64,000 nt of DNA from Fimenecus sp045631225 (GTDB taxonomy: Bacteria > Bacillota > Clostridia > Oscillospirales > Acutalibacteraceae). The position numbers and the translations under genes were made by a program. The notes beneath the pieces are model-generated. The model searched no databases. It was given only the letters and a program-made list of their open reading frames with translations, and had not been told where the DNA came from. Shown here piece after piece: positions 26,467 to 35,093 of the stretch (the first letter of the stretch is position 1; the number at the start of each line of letters is the position of its first letter). The stretch is taken from contig JAZQUG010000025.1 in assembly GCA_045631225.1 (NCBI GenBank), positions 52,360-116,359 on the forward strand. The letters are read 5' to 3'.

Positions 26467-26823
26467 ATGGACAGAACAGAACTTATGAAAAAGATAGTTG
26501 CTACTATTGACAGTAAGAAAGCAACTAACATAAAATCACTTGAAATTACTGAACTTACTTCAGTTGCAGACTATTTTGTAATTGCAACAGGTACTTCAGG
26601 TACTCATATCCGTGCACTTTCAGACGAAGTTCAGGATGCGCTTACAAAAGAGGGTGTTGAGCCAAGAAATGTTGAGGGTAAATCAACAGGCTGGATTCTC
26701 CTTGACTACGGTACAGTAGTTGTTCATCTTTTCACACCTGACCAGAGAGAACTCTATAGTTTAGAGCATCTTTGGGGTGATGCAAAGGAATATGATATCA
26801 GCTCGATAATCACAGAAGACTAA
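26467..26823 (+). CDS. rsfS: Ribosomal silencing factor RsfS
   Basis: 118-residue RsfS, which binds L14 on the large subunit and blocks subunit joining when nutrients are scarce. The typical core TSVADYFVIATGTSGTHIRALSD and GWILLDYGTVVVHLF are visible. It follows yqeK with 5 nt between and has AAAGGA about 9 nt upstream. The 34-nt gap to leuS holds only the leuS ribosome binding site, so no T-box is present. Confidence 0.97.
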   Translation: MDRTELMKKIVATIDSKKATNIKSLEITELTSVADYFVIATGTSGTHIRALSDEVQDALTKEGVEPRNVEGKSTGWILLDYGTVVVHLFTPDQRELYSLEHLWGDAKEYDISSIITED

Positions 26824-26857
26824 AACGAATAAAATATCTTTAAAGAAGGTTATATAT

Positions 26858-29266
26858 ATGAATTACGATTTTAAAGCTACCGAACAAAAGTGGCAAGCAA
26901 AATGGGAAGAAGCAAAGGTTTTTGAGGCACAGGATAATTCTGAAAAGCCAAAATTCTATGGCCTTGTCGAGTTCCCATATCCATCAGGTGCAGGTATGCA
27001 CGTTGGTCACATCAAGGCATATTCAGGTCTTGAAGTAGTATCAAGAAAAAGAAGACTTCAGGGATACAACGTATTGTTCCCAATCGGTTTTGACGCTTAT
27101 GGTCTTCCAACAGAAAACTATGCTATCAAAACAGGTATCCATCCAAGAAAAGTAACTGATATGAACATCGAAAAGTTCACAAGTCAGTTAAAGAGAGTTG
27201 GTTTCTCATTCGACTACTCAAGAGTAGTTGACACAACTGACGACAAATACTATAAGTGGACACAGTGGATTTTCCTCAAGATGTTTGAAAACGGACTTGC
27301 TTTCCGTGACAAGACTCTTGTTAACTATTGCCCATCTTGTAAGGTTGTTCTTTCAAATGAAGACTCACAGGGTGGTAAATGCGATATCTGTCACAGTGAT
27401 GTTGTTCAGAAGTCAAAGGATGTTTGGTACTTAAGAATTACAGAGTATGCAGACAAGCTTCTTGAAGGTCTTAATGACGTTGATTATCTTCCAAATATCA
27501 AGCTTCAGCAGGTAAACTGGATTGGTAAGTCAAGAGGTGCTTTCGTTAACTTCAACCTTAACGAAATTCCTGAAGAATTGAAGATTTACACAACTCGTCC
27601 TGATACTCTTTTTGGCGTAACATTTATGGTTATGGCTCCTGAACATCCAATTATCGACAAGTATGCTGACAAGATTACAAATATGGATGAAATCCTTGCA
27701 TATCGTACAGAATGTGCAAAGAAGACAGAGTTTGAACGTACACAGCTTGTTAAGGATAAGACAGGTGTTAAGATTGCAGGAATTACTGCAAAGAACCCTG
27801 TAAACGGTAAGGATATTCCAATTTACATATCTGACTATGTTATGATGGGTTACGGTACAGGCGCTATTATGGCTGTTCCTGCACACGATGACCGTGACTA
27901 TGATTTCGCAAAGAAATTCGGTATTGACATTATTGAGGTTATCAAGGGTGGTAATATCGACGAAGCTGCTTATGCCGGCGACGGTGAAATGGTTAACTCT
28001 GAATTCCTTAATGGCATTGATAATAAGAAAGAGTCAATTGCAAAGATGATTGATTTCTTACAGGAAAAAGGCATCGGTGAAGGCGGTGTTCAGTACAAGA
28101 TGAAGGACTGGGCATTCAACCGTCAGCGTTATTGGGGTGAACCAATTCCTATTGTTCATTGTGACAAGTGTGGTATGGTTGCTGTTCCTTATGAAGAACT
28201 TCCATTAAGACTTCCTGATGTTGAAAACTTTGCTCCTGGTACAGACGGTGAAAGCCCACTTGCAAAGATTGATTCATATGTAAACTGTAAGTGTCCTAAG
28301 TGTGGCGGAGATGCAAAGAGAGAAACTGACACAATGCCACAGTGGGCAGGTTCATCATGGTATTTCTTAAGATACATTGACCCACATAATGATGAGTGTC
28401 TTGCTGATATGGACAAACTCAACTACTGGATGCCTGTTGACTGGTATAACGGTGGTATGGAACACGTTACTCGTCACCTTATTTATTCTCGTTTCTGGCA
28501 TAAGTTCCTTTACGATATCGGTGCAGTACCACACGCAGAGCCGTATGCTAAGAGAACAGCTCAGGGTCTTATCCTTGGACCTGATGGTGTTAAGATGAGT
28601 AAATCTCGTGGTAACGTTATTGACCCTAATGAGGTTGTTGACGTATTCGGTGCAGACGTTCTTCGTACTTATGTACTCTTTATGGGTGACTATGAACAGG
28701 CAGCTCCTTGGTCAGAAAATTCAGTTAAAGGTTGTAAGAGATTTGTTGACAGAATCTGGAACTTACAGGAAATTCTCACTGACGGTGACGAATTCTCAAA
28801 GGAACTTTCTTCTTCGTTCCACAAGACAATCAAGAAAGTTACAGAAGATATCGAAGCACTTAAGTACAACACTGCTATTGCTGCTCTTATGACTCTTCTC
28901 AACGCAATTTATACAAAGGGTTCAATCAATAAGGCTGAACTTAAAGCACTTCTTCTCCTCGTTAACCCATTTGCACCTCACGTTACAGAAGAAATGTGGG
29001 AAGTTTGCGGATTTGGCAAGATGATGGCTGCTGACGGTGAATGGCCAACTTACGATGAAGCAAAATGCGTTGACGAAACAATCGAAATCGTTGTTCAGAT
29101 TAACGGTAAAATCCGTGCTAAGCTTAACGTAGCTGCCGATATTGAACAGGCAGACGCCATTGCAGCAGCAAAGGCTGACGAAAAGGTTGCAGCAGAACTT
29201 GATGGCAAGAATATTATCAAGGAAATCTATGTTAAGGGTAAGCTTGTAAATATCGTTGCTAAATAA
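26858..29266 (+). CDS. leuS: Leucyl-tRNA synthetase
   Basis: Class I aminoacyl-tRNA synthetase of 802 residues. The HIGH-like motif is HVGHIKAYSG (near residue 48), the zinc-finger CPSCKVVLSNE...CDICHS follows, the CP1 editing domain is present (TTRPDTLFG, ACAVxAHD-like AVPAHDDRDY), and KMSKSRGNVIDP is intact. The length is normal for the bacterial type. Codon use is strongly biased to the common set, as for a highly expressed gene. A terminator follows 8 nt after the stop, closing the long operon that starts near 12.5 kb. Confidence 0.98.
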   Translation: MNYDFKATEQKWQAKWEEAKVFEAQDNSEKPKFYGLVEFPYPSGAGMHVGHIKAYSGLEVVSRKRRLQGYNVLFPIGFDAYGLPTENYAIKTGIHPRKVTDMNIEKFTSQLKRVGFSFDYSRVVDTTDDKYYKWTQWIFLKMFENGLAFRDKTLVNYCPSCKVVLSNEDSQGGKCDICHSDVVQKSKDVWYLRITEYADKLLEGLNDVDYLPNIKLQQVNWIGKSRGAFVNFNLNEIPEELKIYTTRPDTLFGVTFMVMAPEHPIIDKYADKITNMDEILAYRTECAKKTEFERTQLVKDKTGVKIAGITAKNPVNGKDIPIYISDYVMMGYGTGAIMAVPAHDDRDYDFAKKFGIDIIEVIKGGNIDEAAYAGDGEMVNSEFLNGIDNKKESIAKMIDFLQEKGIGEGGVQYKMKDWAFNRQRYWGEPIPIVHCDKCGMVAVPYEELPLRLPDVENFAPGTDGESPLAKIDSYVNCKCPKCGGDAKRETDTMPQWAGSSWYFLRYIDPHNDECLADMDKLNYWMPVDWYNGGMEHVTRHLIYSRFWHKFLYDIGAVPHAEPYAKRTAQGLILGPDGVKMSKSRGNVIDPNEVVDVFGADVLRTYVLFMGDYEQAAPWSENSVKGCKRFVDRIWNLQEILTDGDEFSKELSSSFHKTIKKVTEDIEALKYNTAIAALMTLLNAIYTKGSINKAELKALLLLVNPFAPHVTEEMWEVCGFGKMMAADGEWPTYDEAKCVDETIEIVVQINGKIRAKLNVAADIEQADAIAAAKADEKVAAELDGKNIIKEIYVKGKLVNIVAK

Positions 29267-29274
29267 TAATCAAG

Positions 29275-29303
29275 GCGGTGGAGGAACTCCTCTACCGCTT
29301 TTT
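29275..29303 (+). terminator. Intrinsic terminator after leuS
   Basis: GCGGTGGAGG pairs with CCTCTACCGC (one G-T pair) around a short loop. TTTTT follows. Confidence 0.88.
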
Positions 29304-29316
29304 ATAGGTGAAAATT

Positions 29317-30123
29317 ATGTTCATTTGTCCAATTTGCAAATCAAAACTGAATATTGATGGGAAATCATATGCTTGTGAAAACAATCACTCTTTTGATATT
29401 GCAAAGCAGGGATATGTGAATCTTTTGCCTGTAAATAAAAAACATTCTGACAATCCCGGTGACTCAAAGGATATGGTGTTGTCCCGTAGAGCGTTTCTCG
29501 AGAGTGGCAATTATGATTGTTTTACAGATAAACTTTGTGAGATAATCAATTCTCTTTTTAAGAATAATGAGAAAATCACCATTGCCGATTGTGGTTGTGG
29601 AGAAGGGTATTATGACGGTAAGTTAGATGCTACCCATTGTGATTTGGAACTTTTTGGATTTGATATTTCTAAAGAAGCAGTAAGATATGCTGCAGGAAAA
29701 TACAAAAAGTACAAGTACGCAGTAGGCAGTTGCTTTGATATGCCTTTATCCAGCAACAGTTTTGACCTTGCATTAAATATTTTTGCACCTATGGTGGAAA
29801 ATGAGATGTCAAGAATTCTAAAAAAAGATGGGTTTATGATTTATGCTGTACCCGGAAAAAGACATCTTATGGGTCTGAAAGAACTTCTTTATGAAAACAC
29901 TTACGAAAATGAAGAAAAGCATACTGAATATGATGGCTTCGACTTTGTTGACAGAATTTCTGTTCAGAATGAAATTACAGTAGATGGTGAAATGGCAGTT
30001 AATCTTTTCAAAATGACACCATATTACTTTAAAACAGAATTGGGTGCAGAAGAAAAAATCATAAAAAATAACGGATTTACAACACAAATTCATTTCGATT
30101 TTTTGATATACAGAAAAAAATAA
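29317..30123 (+). CDS. rlmA: RlmA-type 23S rRNA guanine N1-methyltransferase
   Basis: SAM-dependent methyltransferase (268 residues) with the RlmA architecture. An N-terminal zinc finger (CPICKSKL ... C..NHSFD) is followed by KQGYVNLLPV and SDNPGDSKDMVLSRRAFLESG, then the SAM-binding motif IADCGCGEGYYDG and NIFAP in the catalytic region. The family methylates G745 or G748 in 23S rRNA; which one cannot be told here. The start at ATG 29317 follows AGGTG; it lies 13 nt past the leuS terminator, so it either has a promoter inside leuS or relies on read-through. Confidence 0.9.
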   Translation: MFICPICKSKLNIDGKSYACENNHSFDIAKQGYVNLLPVNKKHSDNPGDSKDMVLSRRAFLESGNYDCFTDKLCEIINSLFKNNEKITIADCGCGEGYYDGKLDATHCDLELFGFDISKEAVRYAAGKYKKYKYAVGSCFDMPLSSNSFDLALNIFAPMVENEMSRILKKDGFMIYAVPGKRHLMGLKELLYENTYENEEKHTEYDGFDFVDRISVQNEITVDGEMAVNLFKMTPYYFKTELGAEEKIIKNNGFTTQIHFDFLIYRKK

Positions 30124-30153
30124 TGGTAGAGAAATTAATCTCTACCATTTTCT
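30122..30153. terminator. Bidirectional terminator between convergent genes
   Basis: AATGGTAGAGA pairs with TCTCTACCATT. T-rich runs lie on both sides (TTTTCTTTT on plus, ATTTTTTTCTG on minus). It overlaps the last codons of the minus-strand acyltransferase and ends the rlmA unit. Confidence 0.88.
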
Positions 30154-31430
30154 TTTGTGATTTTATATGCCTCTTCCGTTGCGAGAGCAAGCTTTGTAAT
30201 TGTATATTGTTCTGTTGGAATACAGTAAATAGAGTCGTTTTTTGTGGGCAGTTCAAAGCAATCAACTTTTTTAAGGTGAGCGAACTGATATTCAATATGC
30301 AGACTATATAATGACGATGCAGATTTTTGTATTCTATAATCCTGACCGTTATAATTTCCTGTCAGCACAAACCCATTTTCAAGGTCGTGACTAACCTTTG
30401 CTTTACCAAGATTGATATATTCATTAATACCAGGAAATCCATAGACCTGAACCTTGTCGGAATAATTGTAAGTTCCATCAAGAAGTTCTTTACGGACATT
30501 TTCCCGTTGCCATTTATACCAATCAGGAATATGTGAAAACTCAGTTTTGCCATTAGATGATTTAAGCTCACCAAGTTCCGTCATTTCCCATTGCTTTTTA
30601 CAATGTTCACAAGTAAGGTGAATTCCTTTGCTTGTCATTTTGCCTTCAGTCATACAGTGAGGACATTGATAAAGAATTCTGTGGAGTCCATCAGCACGAT
30701 ATTTTTCAGTAATGTGAATATTATTGTCTTTTTGCCATTTATAATCGTCGTACTGAAATTCTTTTTCAATAATCTTGTTTATCTCGTCAATACTTAATTT
30801 TTCAACATCCTCAGCAGTAATTACCTGCTTCATAGTTGCATAAAAAGGTACTTTTCTGAATTTATAATGTGACCAGAATGGCTGATTTAAAAAGTTTCCG
30901 TGATTAAGCAAAATCACCACGGGAACTTTATTCTTTTTTGCAAGCTTGCCGATAGCAGGAGGAAGAACGGATTGTGTTCCGTCAGGAGAATATCTTGCTT
31001 CAGGAAACATTGCAAAAATATCACCATATTCCTGCAAGACCTTATGGCAGTTTCTTACAAGTGATAAGTCTGTTGTAAACTTTCTTGTGCAAAAGCAACC
31101 TATTTTTTCCAATAAAGCATAATCTTTATAATACACATGGTTCGCTGCAACTAAATTTACCTTTTCGGGATAAGTTGCATCAAAAAGAATAGGGAAATCC
31201 ATCCATTGCATGTGATTTGAAAGAAGAATATATGGTGGCTTTAATCCATCCATATTGACTTTTTCAAGTTTGTGTCCCTTGCGAATCAGAGAAAGCAACA
31301 CACCTGAAAACAGATGTGTAAGCCTTACAACATTTTTTGTCTGTCTAACAGGTGGTTTTGATAAATCATATTTTTTTGTGTTTTTCGGATAATTAATTTC
31401 GTCTGTAAAATATGGTTTATTATCAGTCAT
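30135..31430 (-). CDS. Zinc-ribbon-containing lysophospholipid acyltransferase-like protein, copy 1
   Basis: 431 residues. The N-terminal part is PlsC-like: NHMQWMD (H-x4-D catalytic motif) and the acceptor-binding FPEARYS (family EGTRS/PEGxRS). Near residues 255-285 it carries a CPHC...CEHC zinc ribbon, followed by a C-terminal beta-rich domain (about 300-431). This fused zinc ribbon and C-terminal domain are not part of normal PlsC. It presumably acylates a lysophospholipid or similar lipid at the membrane. It is the second gene of a two-gene unit with a paralog 6 nt upstream; the two share most motifs. No signal peptide is seen. Confidence 0.78.
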   Translation of the reverse strand: MTDNKPYFTDEINYPKNTKKYDLSKPPVRQTKNVVRLTHLFSGVLLSLIRKGHKLEKVNMDGLKPPYILLSNHMQWMDFPILFDATYPEKVNLVAANHVYYKDYALLEKIGCFCTRKFTTDLSLVRNCHKVLQEYGDIFAMFPEARYSPDGTQSVLPPAIGKLAKKNKVPVVILLNHGNFLNQPFWSHYKFRKVPFYATMKQVITAEDVEKLSIDEINKIIEKEFQYDDYKWQKDNNIHITEKYRADGLHRILYQCPHCMTEGKMTSKGIHLTCEHCKKQWEMTELGELKSSNGKTEFSHIPDWYKWQRENVRKELLDGTYNYSDKVQVYGFPGINEYINLGKAKVSHDLENGFVLTGNYNGQDYRIQKSASSLYSLHIEYQFAHLKKVDCFELPTKNDSIYCIPTEQYTITKLALATEEAYKITKENGRD

Positions 31431-31436
31431 AATTTT

Positions 31437-32720
31437 TTATTTGTTTGAGTTTTCCTTAAAGATTTTATACGCCTCTTCTGTTGCAAACATAAGTTTTAAA
31501 ACTACATCTTTTTTAGTTGGAATGCAGTAGAATGAGTCATCTTTAACGGAAACATCAAAGTTATCAGATTTGTTAAGTTTCTTATACAAAAATTCCATAT
31601 GCAAAGTATCGAGAGTTTTTGTTTGGCGTTGAATTTTGAAATCATGACCATTGTAATGACCTGTTATTACAAATCCGTTTTCAAGGTCGTGTGTAACCTT
31701 TCCTTCACCCAAATCAATGAACTCTACACCAGGTAATGAGTGAATATGAACATCATCCTCGAACTTATATGTACCGTCAAGAAGCTCCTTGCGGACACAT
31801 TCTCGCTCCCATTCATACCAGTCAGGAATATGTGAAAATTCAGTTTTACCTTCAAAGGCTTTCATTTCGCCGAGTTCGGTCATTTCCCACTGCTTTCCAC
31901 ATTCTTCGCAAGTAAGGTGAATTCCCTTACCAACCATTTTACCTTCTGTCATACAGTGCGGACACTTATAAAGAATTTTATTAAGACCGTCTGCACGGAA
32001 ATCTTCCGTAATTCTTATATTATTTTCCTTTTGCCATTTGTAATCATCATAGTACATTTCACGATGAATTACTTCGTTGATTTCATCAACTGTCATTTCT
32101 GAAACCTGTTGTGCAGTAAGAACCTGCTTCATTGTAGCGTGGAAAGGAACTTTTCTGTACTGACGGAAATCCCAGAAAGGAGCATTGAGATAGTTTCCGT
32201 GATGTATCATTGTAACCAATGGTACTTTATTCTTTTTTACAAGTTTTGCCACAACATCAGGAATATATGAAGTTGTACCACAATTTGAATATCTCGCTTC
32301 AGGATACATATAAAGAATATCGCCATATTCGTGAAGTACTTTGTGAACAGCTCGGATAAGACCAATATCAGTTGTGAACTTTCTATGACACGCACAACCA
32401 AGTTTTTCCATTATATTTGACATACCAACATAACCGTCAAGAGTTGCAACATTGTTGAACTTAAATGGACGAACAGCCCTGAAACTTACAAGGAAATCAG
32501 CAAACTGGGTATGATTTGAAAGGACAATATATGGTGGCTTTAAGCCATCCATATTTATCTTTTCAATAGTACTGCCTCCACGGATAGCAACCTTTGAAAT
32601 AGCTGAACAAAGACCGGAAGCAAGGCTTTTATAAAACCCGTGTTGCTTTTCAGGAACTGTTGGTGGAACATATATTTTAATGTCATCAGGATAAACTACA
32701 TAATCCTTAACTTCACTCAT
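31437..32720 (-). CDS. Zinc-ribbon-containing lysophospholipid acyltransferase-like protein, copy 2
   Basis: 427-residue paralog of the next gene. Catalytic NHTQFAD (H-x4-D) and YPEARYS are intact, and the CPHC...CEEC ribbon lies at the same position. The C-terminal domain matches the paralog segment by segment (LPGVEFIDLGEGKVTHDLE; DDSFYCIPTK). The two copies differ most near the N-terminus and in the linker. A good promoter lies 50 nt upstream, so this is the first gene of the pair. Tandem duplication with divergence suggests different acyl or acceptor specificity. Confidence 0.78.
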   Translation of the reverse strand: MSEVKDYVVYPDDIKIYVPPTVPEKQHGFYKSLASGLCSAISKVAIRGGSTIEKINMDGLKPPYIVLSNHTQFADFLVSFRAVRPFKFNNVATLDGYVGMSNIMEKLGCACHRKFTTDIGLIRAVHKVLHEYGDILYMYPEARYSNCGTTSYIPDVVAKLVKKNKVPLVTMIHHGNYLNAPFWDFRQYRKVPFHATMKQVLTAQQVSEMTVDEINEVIHREMYYDDYKWQKENNIRITEDFRADGLNKILYKCPHCMTEGKMVGKGIHLTCEECGKQWEMTELGEMKAFEGKTEFSHIPDWYEWERECVRKELLDGTYKFEDDVHIHSLPGVEFIDLGEGKVTHDLENGFVITGHYNGHDFKIQRQTKTLDTLHMEFLYKKLNKSDNFDVSVKDDSFYCIPTKKDVVLKLMFATEEAYKIFKENSNK

Positions 32721-32769
32721 CTAATCACCCTTAATGTTGATTACCAAATCTGTAATCTATATATAAGTT

Positions 32770-32798
32770 ATTTTACCACATTTAAGCATCTTTATCAA
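32770..32798 (-). promoter_or_regulatory. Promoter of the acyltransferase pair
   Basis: On the minus strand TTGATA and TAAAAT have a 17-bp spacer. The start would be near 32763, giving a 43-nt leader. Confidence 0.75.
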
Positions 32799-32805
32799 GC
32801 ACCAG

Positions 32806-33687
32806 TTATTTAACAAACTGTGAAATATCTTCCGGTAATGGAGATTCTATTTCAATAACTTCCTTTGTAACAGGATGTGTGAATTTACAATAACAACAAT
32901 GTAACGCCTGACGGGAAATGTCTTCTCTTGGTGTTCCGTACATTGTATCACCCACAAGAGGAGTGCCAAGAGATGCGAAATGTACTCTTATCTGATGTGT
33001 TCTGCCAGTTTGCAGGTGGATTCTTAATAATGTTTTACCATCATAACGTGAAAGTGCTTTCCATTCTGTAAGTGCAAATTCACCACGTTCATCAACTGTA
33101 CGATAAGTTTTTATAGGGTCAGGACGATAAATAGGCTTGTCAATAATGCCTTCACCTTCATAAATTCCCTCACAAACTGCCATATATTCTTTGTATATTT
33201 TGCCATTAAGTATGCCTGTAACAAATCTGTTAAGTCCACATACAACAATTCCCGATGTTCCTCTGTCAAGACGACCGATTGAACGGAAAACAGATGACTT
33301 TCCTTGCTGTTGGAGGTGATATGCTACTGCGTTTGCTAGAGTATCACCCTGATGATTATGTGACGGATGCAAAGGAAGTCCTGCAGGCTTATCAACAATC
33401 AGCAAATCCTCGTCTTCATAAAAGACTTTTAACGGATATGGGAGAGGCTCAACAGCTGATGTCTGCTCCTCTTTGTCAACAGGTAAAGTGATTGACAAAA
33501 CATCACCTGTTTTTAAAAGGTCAACGGTACGTGTATGCACACCATTTATCATAATACCGTCATAGTCGTGCTTGAGCTTAGTAATCAATCGAGCTGATGC
33601 TTTTGCATGGTTTTTAAGAAACTCAAGAACTCTCTTACCATCATACTTTTCTTCAATTGTGAAATCTATTCGTCTTTTTGTGTTCAT
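32806..33687 (-). CDS. RluA-family pseudouridine synthase
   Basis: 293 residues. An N-terminal S4-like domain (about 1-85) is followed by the catalytic motif GRLDRGTSGIVV with the conserved Arg-Leu-Asp and later RTHQIRVHFA. It makes pseudouridine in rRNA or tRNA; the target position is not readable from sequence. The first residue of the usual HRLD motif is Gly here, seen in some Firmicutes members. AAAGGTG precedes the start. It ends 8 nt before the promoter of the acyltransferase pair. Confidence 0.92.
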   Translation of the reverse strand: MNTKRRIDFTIEEKYDGKRVLEFLKNHAKASARLITKLKHDYDGIMINGVHTRTVDLLKTGDVLSITLPVDKEEQTSAVEPLPYPLKVFYEDEDLLIVDKPAGLPLHPSHNHQGDTLANAVAYHLQQQGKSSVFRSIGRLDRGTSGIVVCGLNRFVTGILNGKIYKEYMAVCEGIYEGEGIIDKPIYRPDPIKTYRTVDERGEFALTEWKALSRYDGKTLLRIHLQTGRTHQIRVHFASLGTPLVGDTMYGTPREDISRQALHCCYCKFTHPVTKEVIEIESPLPEDISQFVK

Positions 33688-33767
33688 ATTAAGATTTCAC
33701 CTTTCACAAAATTTCTGTTGTATTATATCATAAATATTTTGCATAGACAACAATAAAATGGGTTGAT

Positions 33768-33947
33768 AAATTGGAGTTTATCGGGGTGATTGATTTCCCT
33801 CCCTCATTGAGGGAGGTGGCATTTTCGTAAGAAAATGACGGAGGGAGTTTGTGGGTTCTTCATTTACTCCCTCAGTCTCACTTCGTTCGACAGCTCCCTC
33901 GGGGAGGGAGCGGAATGGTTTCTTACCATCCCGATAAATTATAATTT
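33768..33947. repeat. MITE-like repeat, copy A (180 bp)
   Basis: Terminal inverted repeats of about 21 bp share the core TTTATCGGG. The left end has AAATTGGAGTTTATCGGGG and the right end mirrors it as CCCGATAAATTATAATTT. The inside holds nested palindromes: CCTCCCTCATTGAGGGAGG, TTTTCGTAAGAAAA, and the arms CTCCCTCAGTCTCACTTCG and CGACAGCTCCCTC. No reading frame is likely. The same ends occur at 57180 and 63766. The 379-nt gap between rluA and the XRE gene holds only this element and the regulator's upstream region. Confidence 0.82.
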
Positions 33948-34066
33948 GAAAGCAAAATTTCACATGATTTTATATATGCAACTGTCAGTTGCTAAATTTT
34001 AAAGGTAAGTTGGTGGATTTTACATCAAATTTGTGATAAGATTGAATCATAAAAGGAGGGAATAGT

Positions 34067-34861
34067 ATGAATTTAGGCGAAAAGATTTATCAGTTGAGGA
34101 CAGAAAAGAATTTGTCCCAAGGTGATTTGGCAGATAGACTTGATGTATCCCGTCAATCAGTTTCCAAATGGGAAAATAATACAGCAGTACCTGATTTGGA
34201 TAAGCTTATTAAAATATGTGATATTTTTGAGATTTCACTTGATGAGTTAACAGGTAGAGAAAATCCAAAAGAAAAATCAACCAACAAGATGGAAACAATA
34301 AAGAATTCTCTTACAAAGGCTCAACTTGTAGGTTGTATTTTAATAGGTGTTGCAATTATAAGTCTTGTAATTCCTTTTGGCATATATTTTACTCCTGTGA
34401 TTCTTATTTGTGGTATGATTTGTCTTGCTGTCAAGAAAAATCCTTGGTACTGGTGTGTATGGGCGGTATTTCTTCCGTTACTGTTTATAATGAATTGGGG
34501 AATAGCAGGGGAACTTTCAGATATAACCAGAATTCTATTTCTCATTATTACAGCAGTAACAACATATATAGCTTTTAAGGATACCGAAATAGTAATTCCA
34601 AGAAATAAAGCGATTTTAATTCTTATACTGTCTGTTGCTTTTGATTTGATATACATACTTTTCCATATGTGGAATATGGGACTTTTTGGTGAGATTAATC
34701 CCGTCACAACAGTTATTCTTGAAAACGGTCAAACGGTTATAAGCGGACAAGTGACTTCAGGCTTGTGGTATGGAATTATGAATATGCTCCTTACAGCAGG
34801 TGTAGGCTTGTCATATATAGGAATATTTTTAAGTGCGAAGAATTTGAGGAAAAATAAATAA
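34067..34861 (+). CDS. XRE-family transcriptional regulator with membrane domain
   Basis: 264 residues. An N-terminal helix-turn-helix (about 5-59: KIYQLRTEKNLSQGDLADRL, VSRQSVSKWEN) is followed by a linker and about five hydrophobic segments (around 88-124, 126-143, 155-172, 183-203 and 236-258). A membrane-tethered regulator of this form usually controls nearby or unlinked genes in response to membrane or antibiotic signals; the signal here is unknown. AAGGAGGG lies 9 nt before the ATG. Repeat elements sit on both sides (copy A and the 34873 element), so the locus may be mobile in evolution. No target operon is evident next to it. Confidence 0.88.
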   Translation: MNLGEKIYQLRTEKNLSQGDLADRLDVSRQSVSKWENNTAVPDLDKLIKICDIFEISLDELTGRENPKEKSTNKMETIKNSLTKAQLVGCILIGVAIISLVIPFGIYFTPVILICGMICLAVKKNPWYWCVWAVFLPLLFIMNWGIAGELSDITRILFLIITAVTTYIAFKDTEIVIPRNKAILILILSVAFDLIYILFHMWNMGLFGEINPVTTVILENGQTVISGQVTSGLWYGIMNMLLTAGVGLSYIGIFLSAKNLRKNK

Positions 34862-34872
34862 TTGAACAAAAC

Positions 34873-35017
34873 AAGGCTTCTCCTTGAGGAGAAGTTGTCA
34901 CGAAGTGACTGATGAGGTGTAGAGTGCGATTGCAACCGTTATATATCATTGTGAATTGGTTTTCCACCTCATCCGTCTTTGCCTTATGGCAAATCCACCT
35001 TCCCTTCAAGGGGAAGG
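34873..35017. repeat. Palindromic intergenic repeat (145 bp), different core from copies A/C/D
   Basis: Outer arms GCTTCTCCTTGAGGAGAAG and CCTTCCCTTCAAGGGGAAGG enclose CACGAAGTGACTGATGAGGTG and CCACCTCATCCGTC. The GATGAGGTG/CACCTCATC arms pair. The right flank (CTTGATAAATTATGATA) resembles the end of the A/C/D family. The gap 34862-35093 otherwise holds only the terminator at 35053. Confidence 0.75.
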
Positions 35018-35052
35018 CATAATATCCTTGATAAATTATGATATATAACACA

Positions 35053-35083
35053 AAAAGCTCGGTTTTACCCGAGCTTTTGTTAT
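35053..35083. terminator. Terminator of the transketolase/aminotransferase cluster
   Basis: AAAAGCTCGG pairs with CCGAGCTTTT around TTTTAC. On the minus strand it reads into TTTTTGTG just past the stop at 35094. It can work in both directions. Confidence 0.85.
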
Positions 35084-35093
35084 GTGTATTATT

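Noticed and set aside
26824..26857. T-box riboswitch before leuS
   Set aside because: The gap is 34 nt and holds only a ribosome binding site; no space for a T-box.
30135..30311. Small plus-strand frames inside the acyltransferase
   Set aside because: They lie opposite a strong gene with clear motifs and have no ribosome binding site.
33840..33947. Coding frames in repeat A
   Set aside because: The frames run through palindromic DNA, lack ribosome binding sites, and mirror each other between copies; non-coding repeat explains them better.
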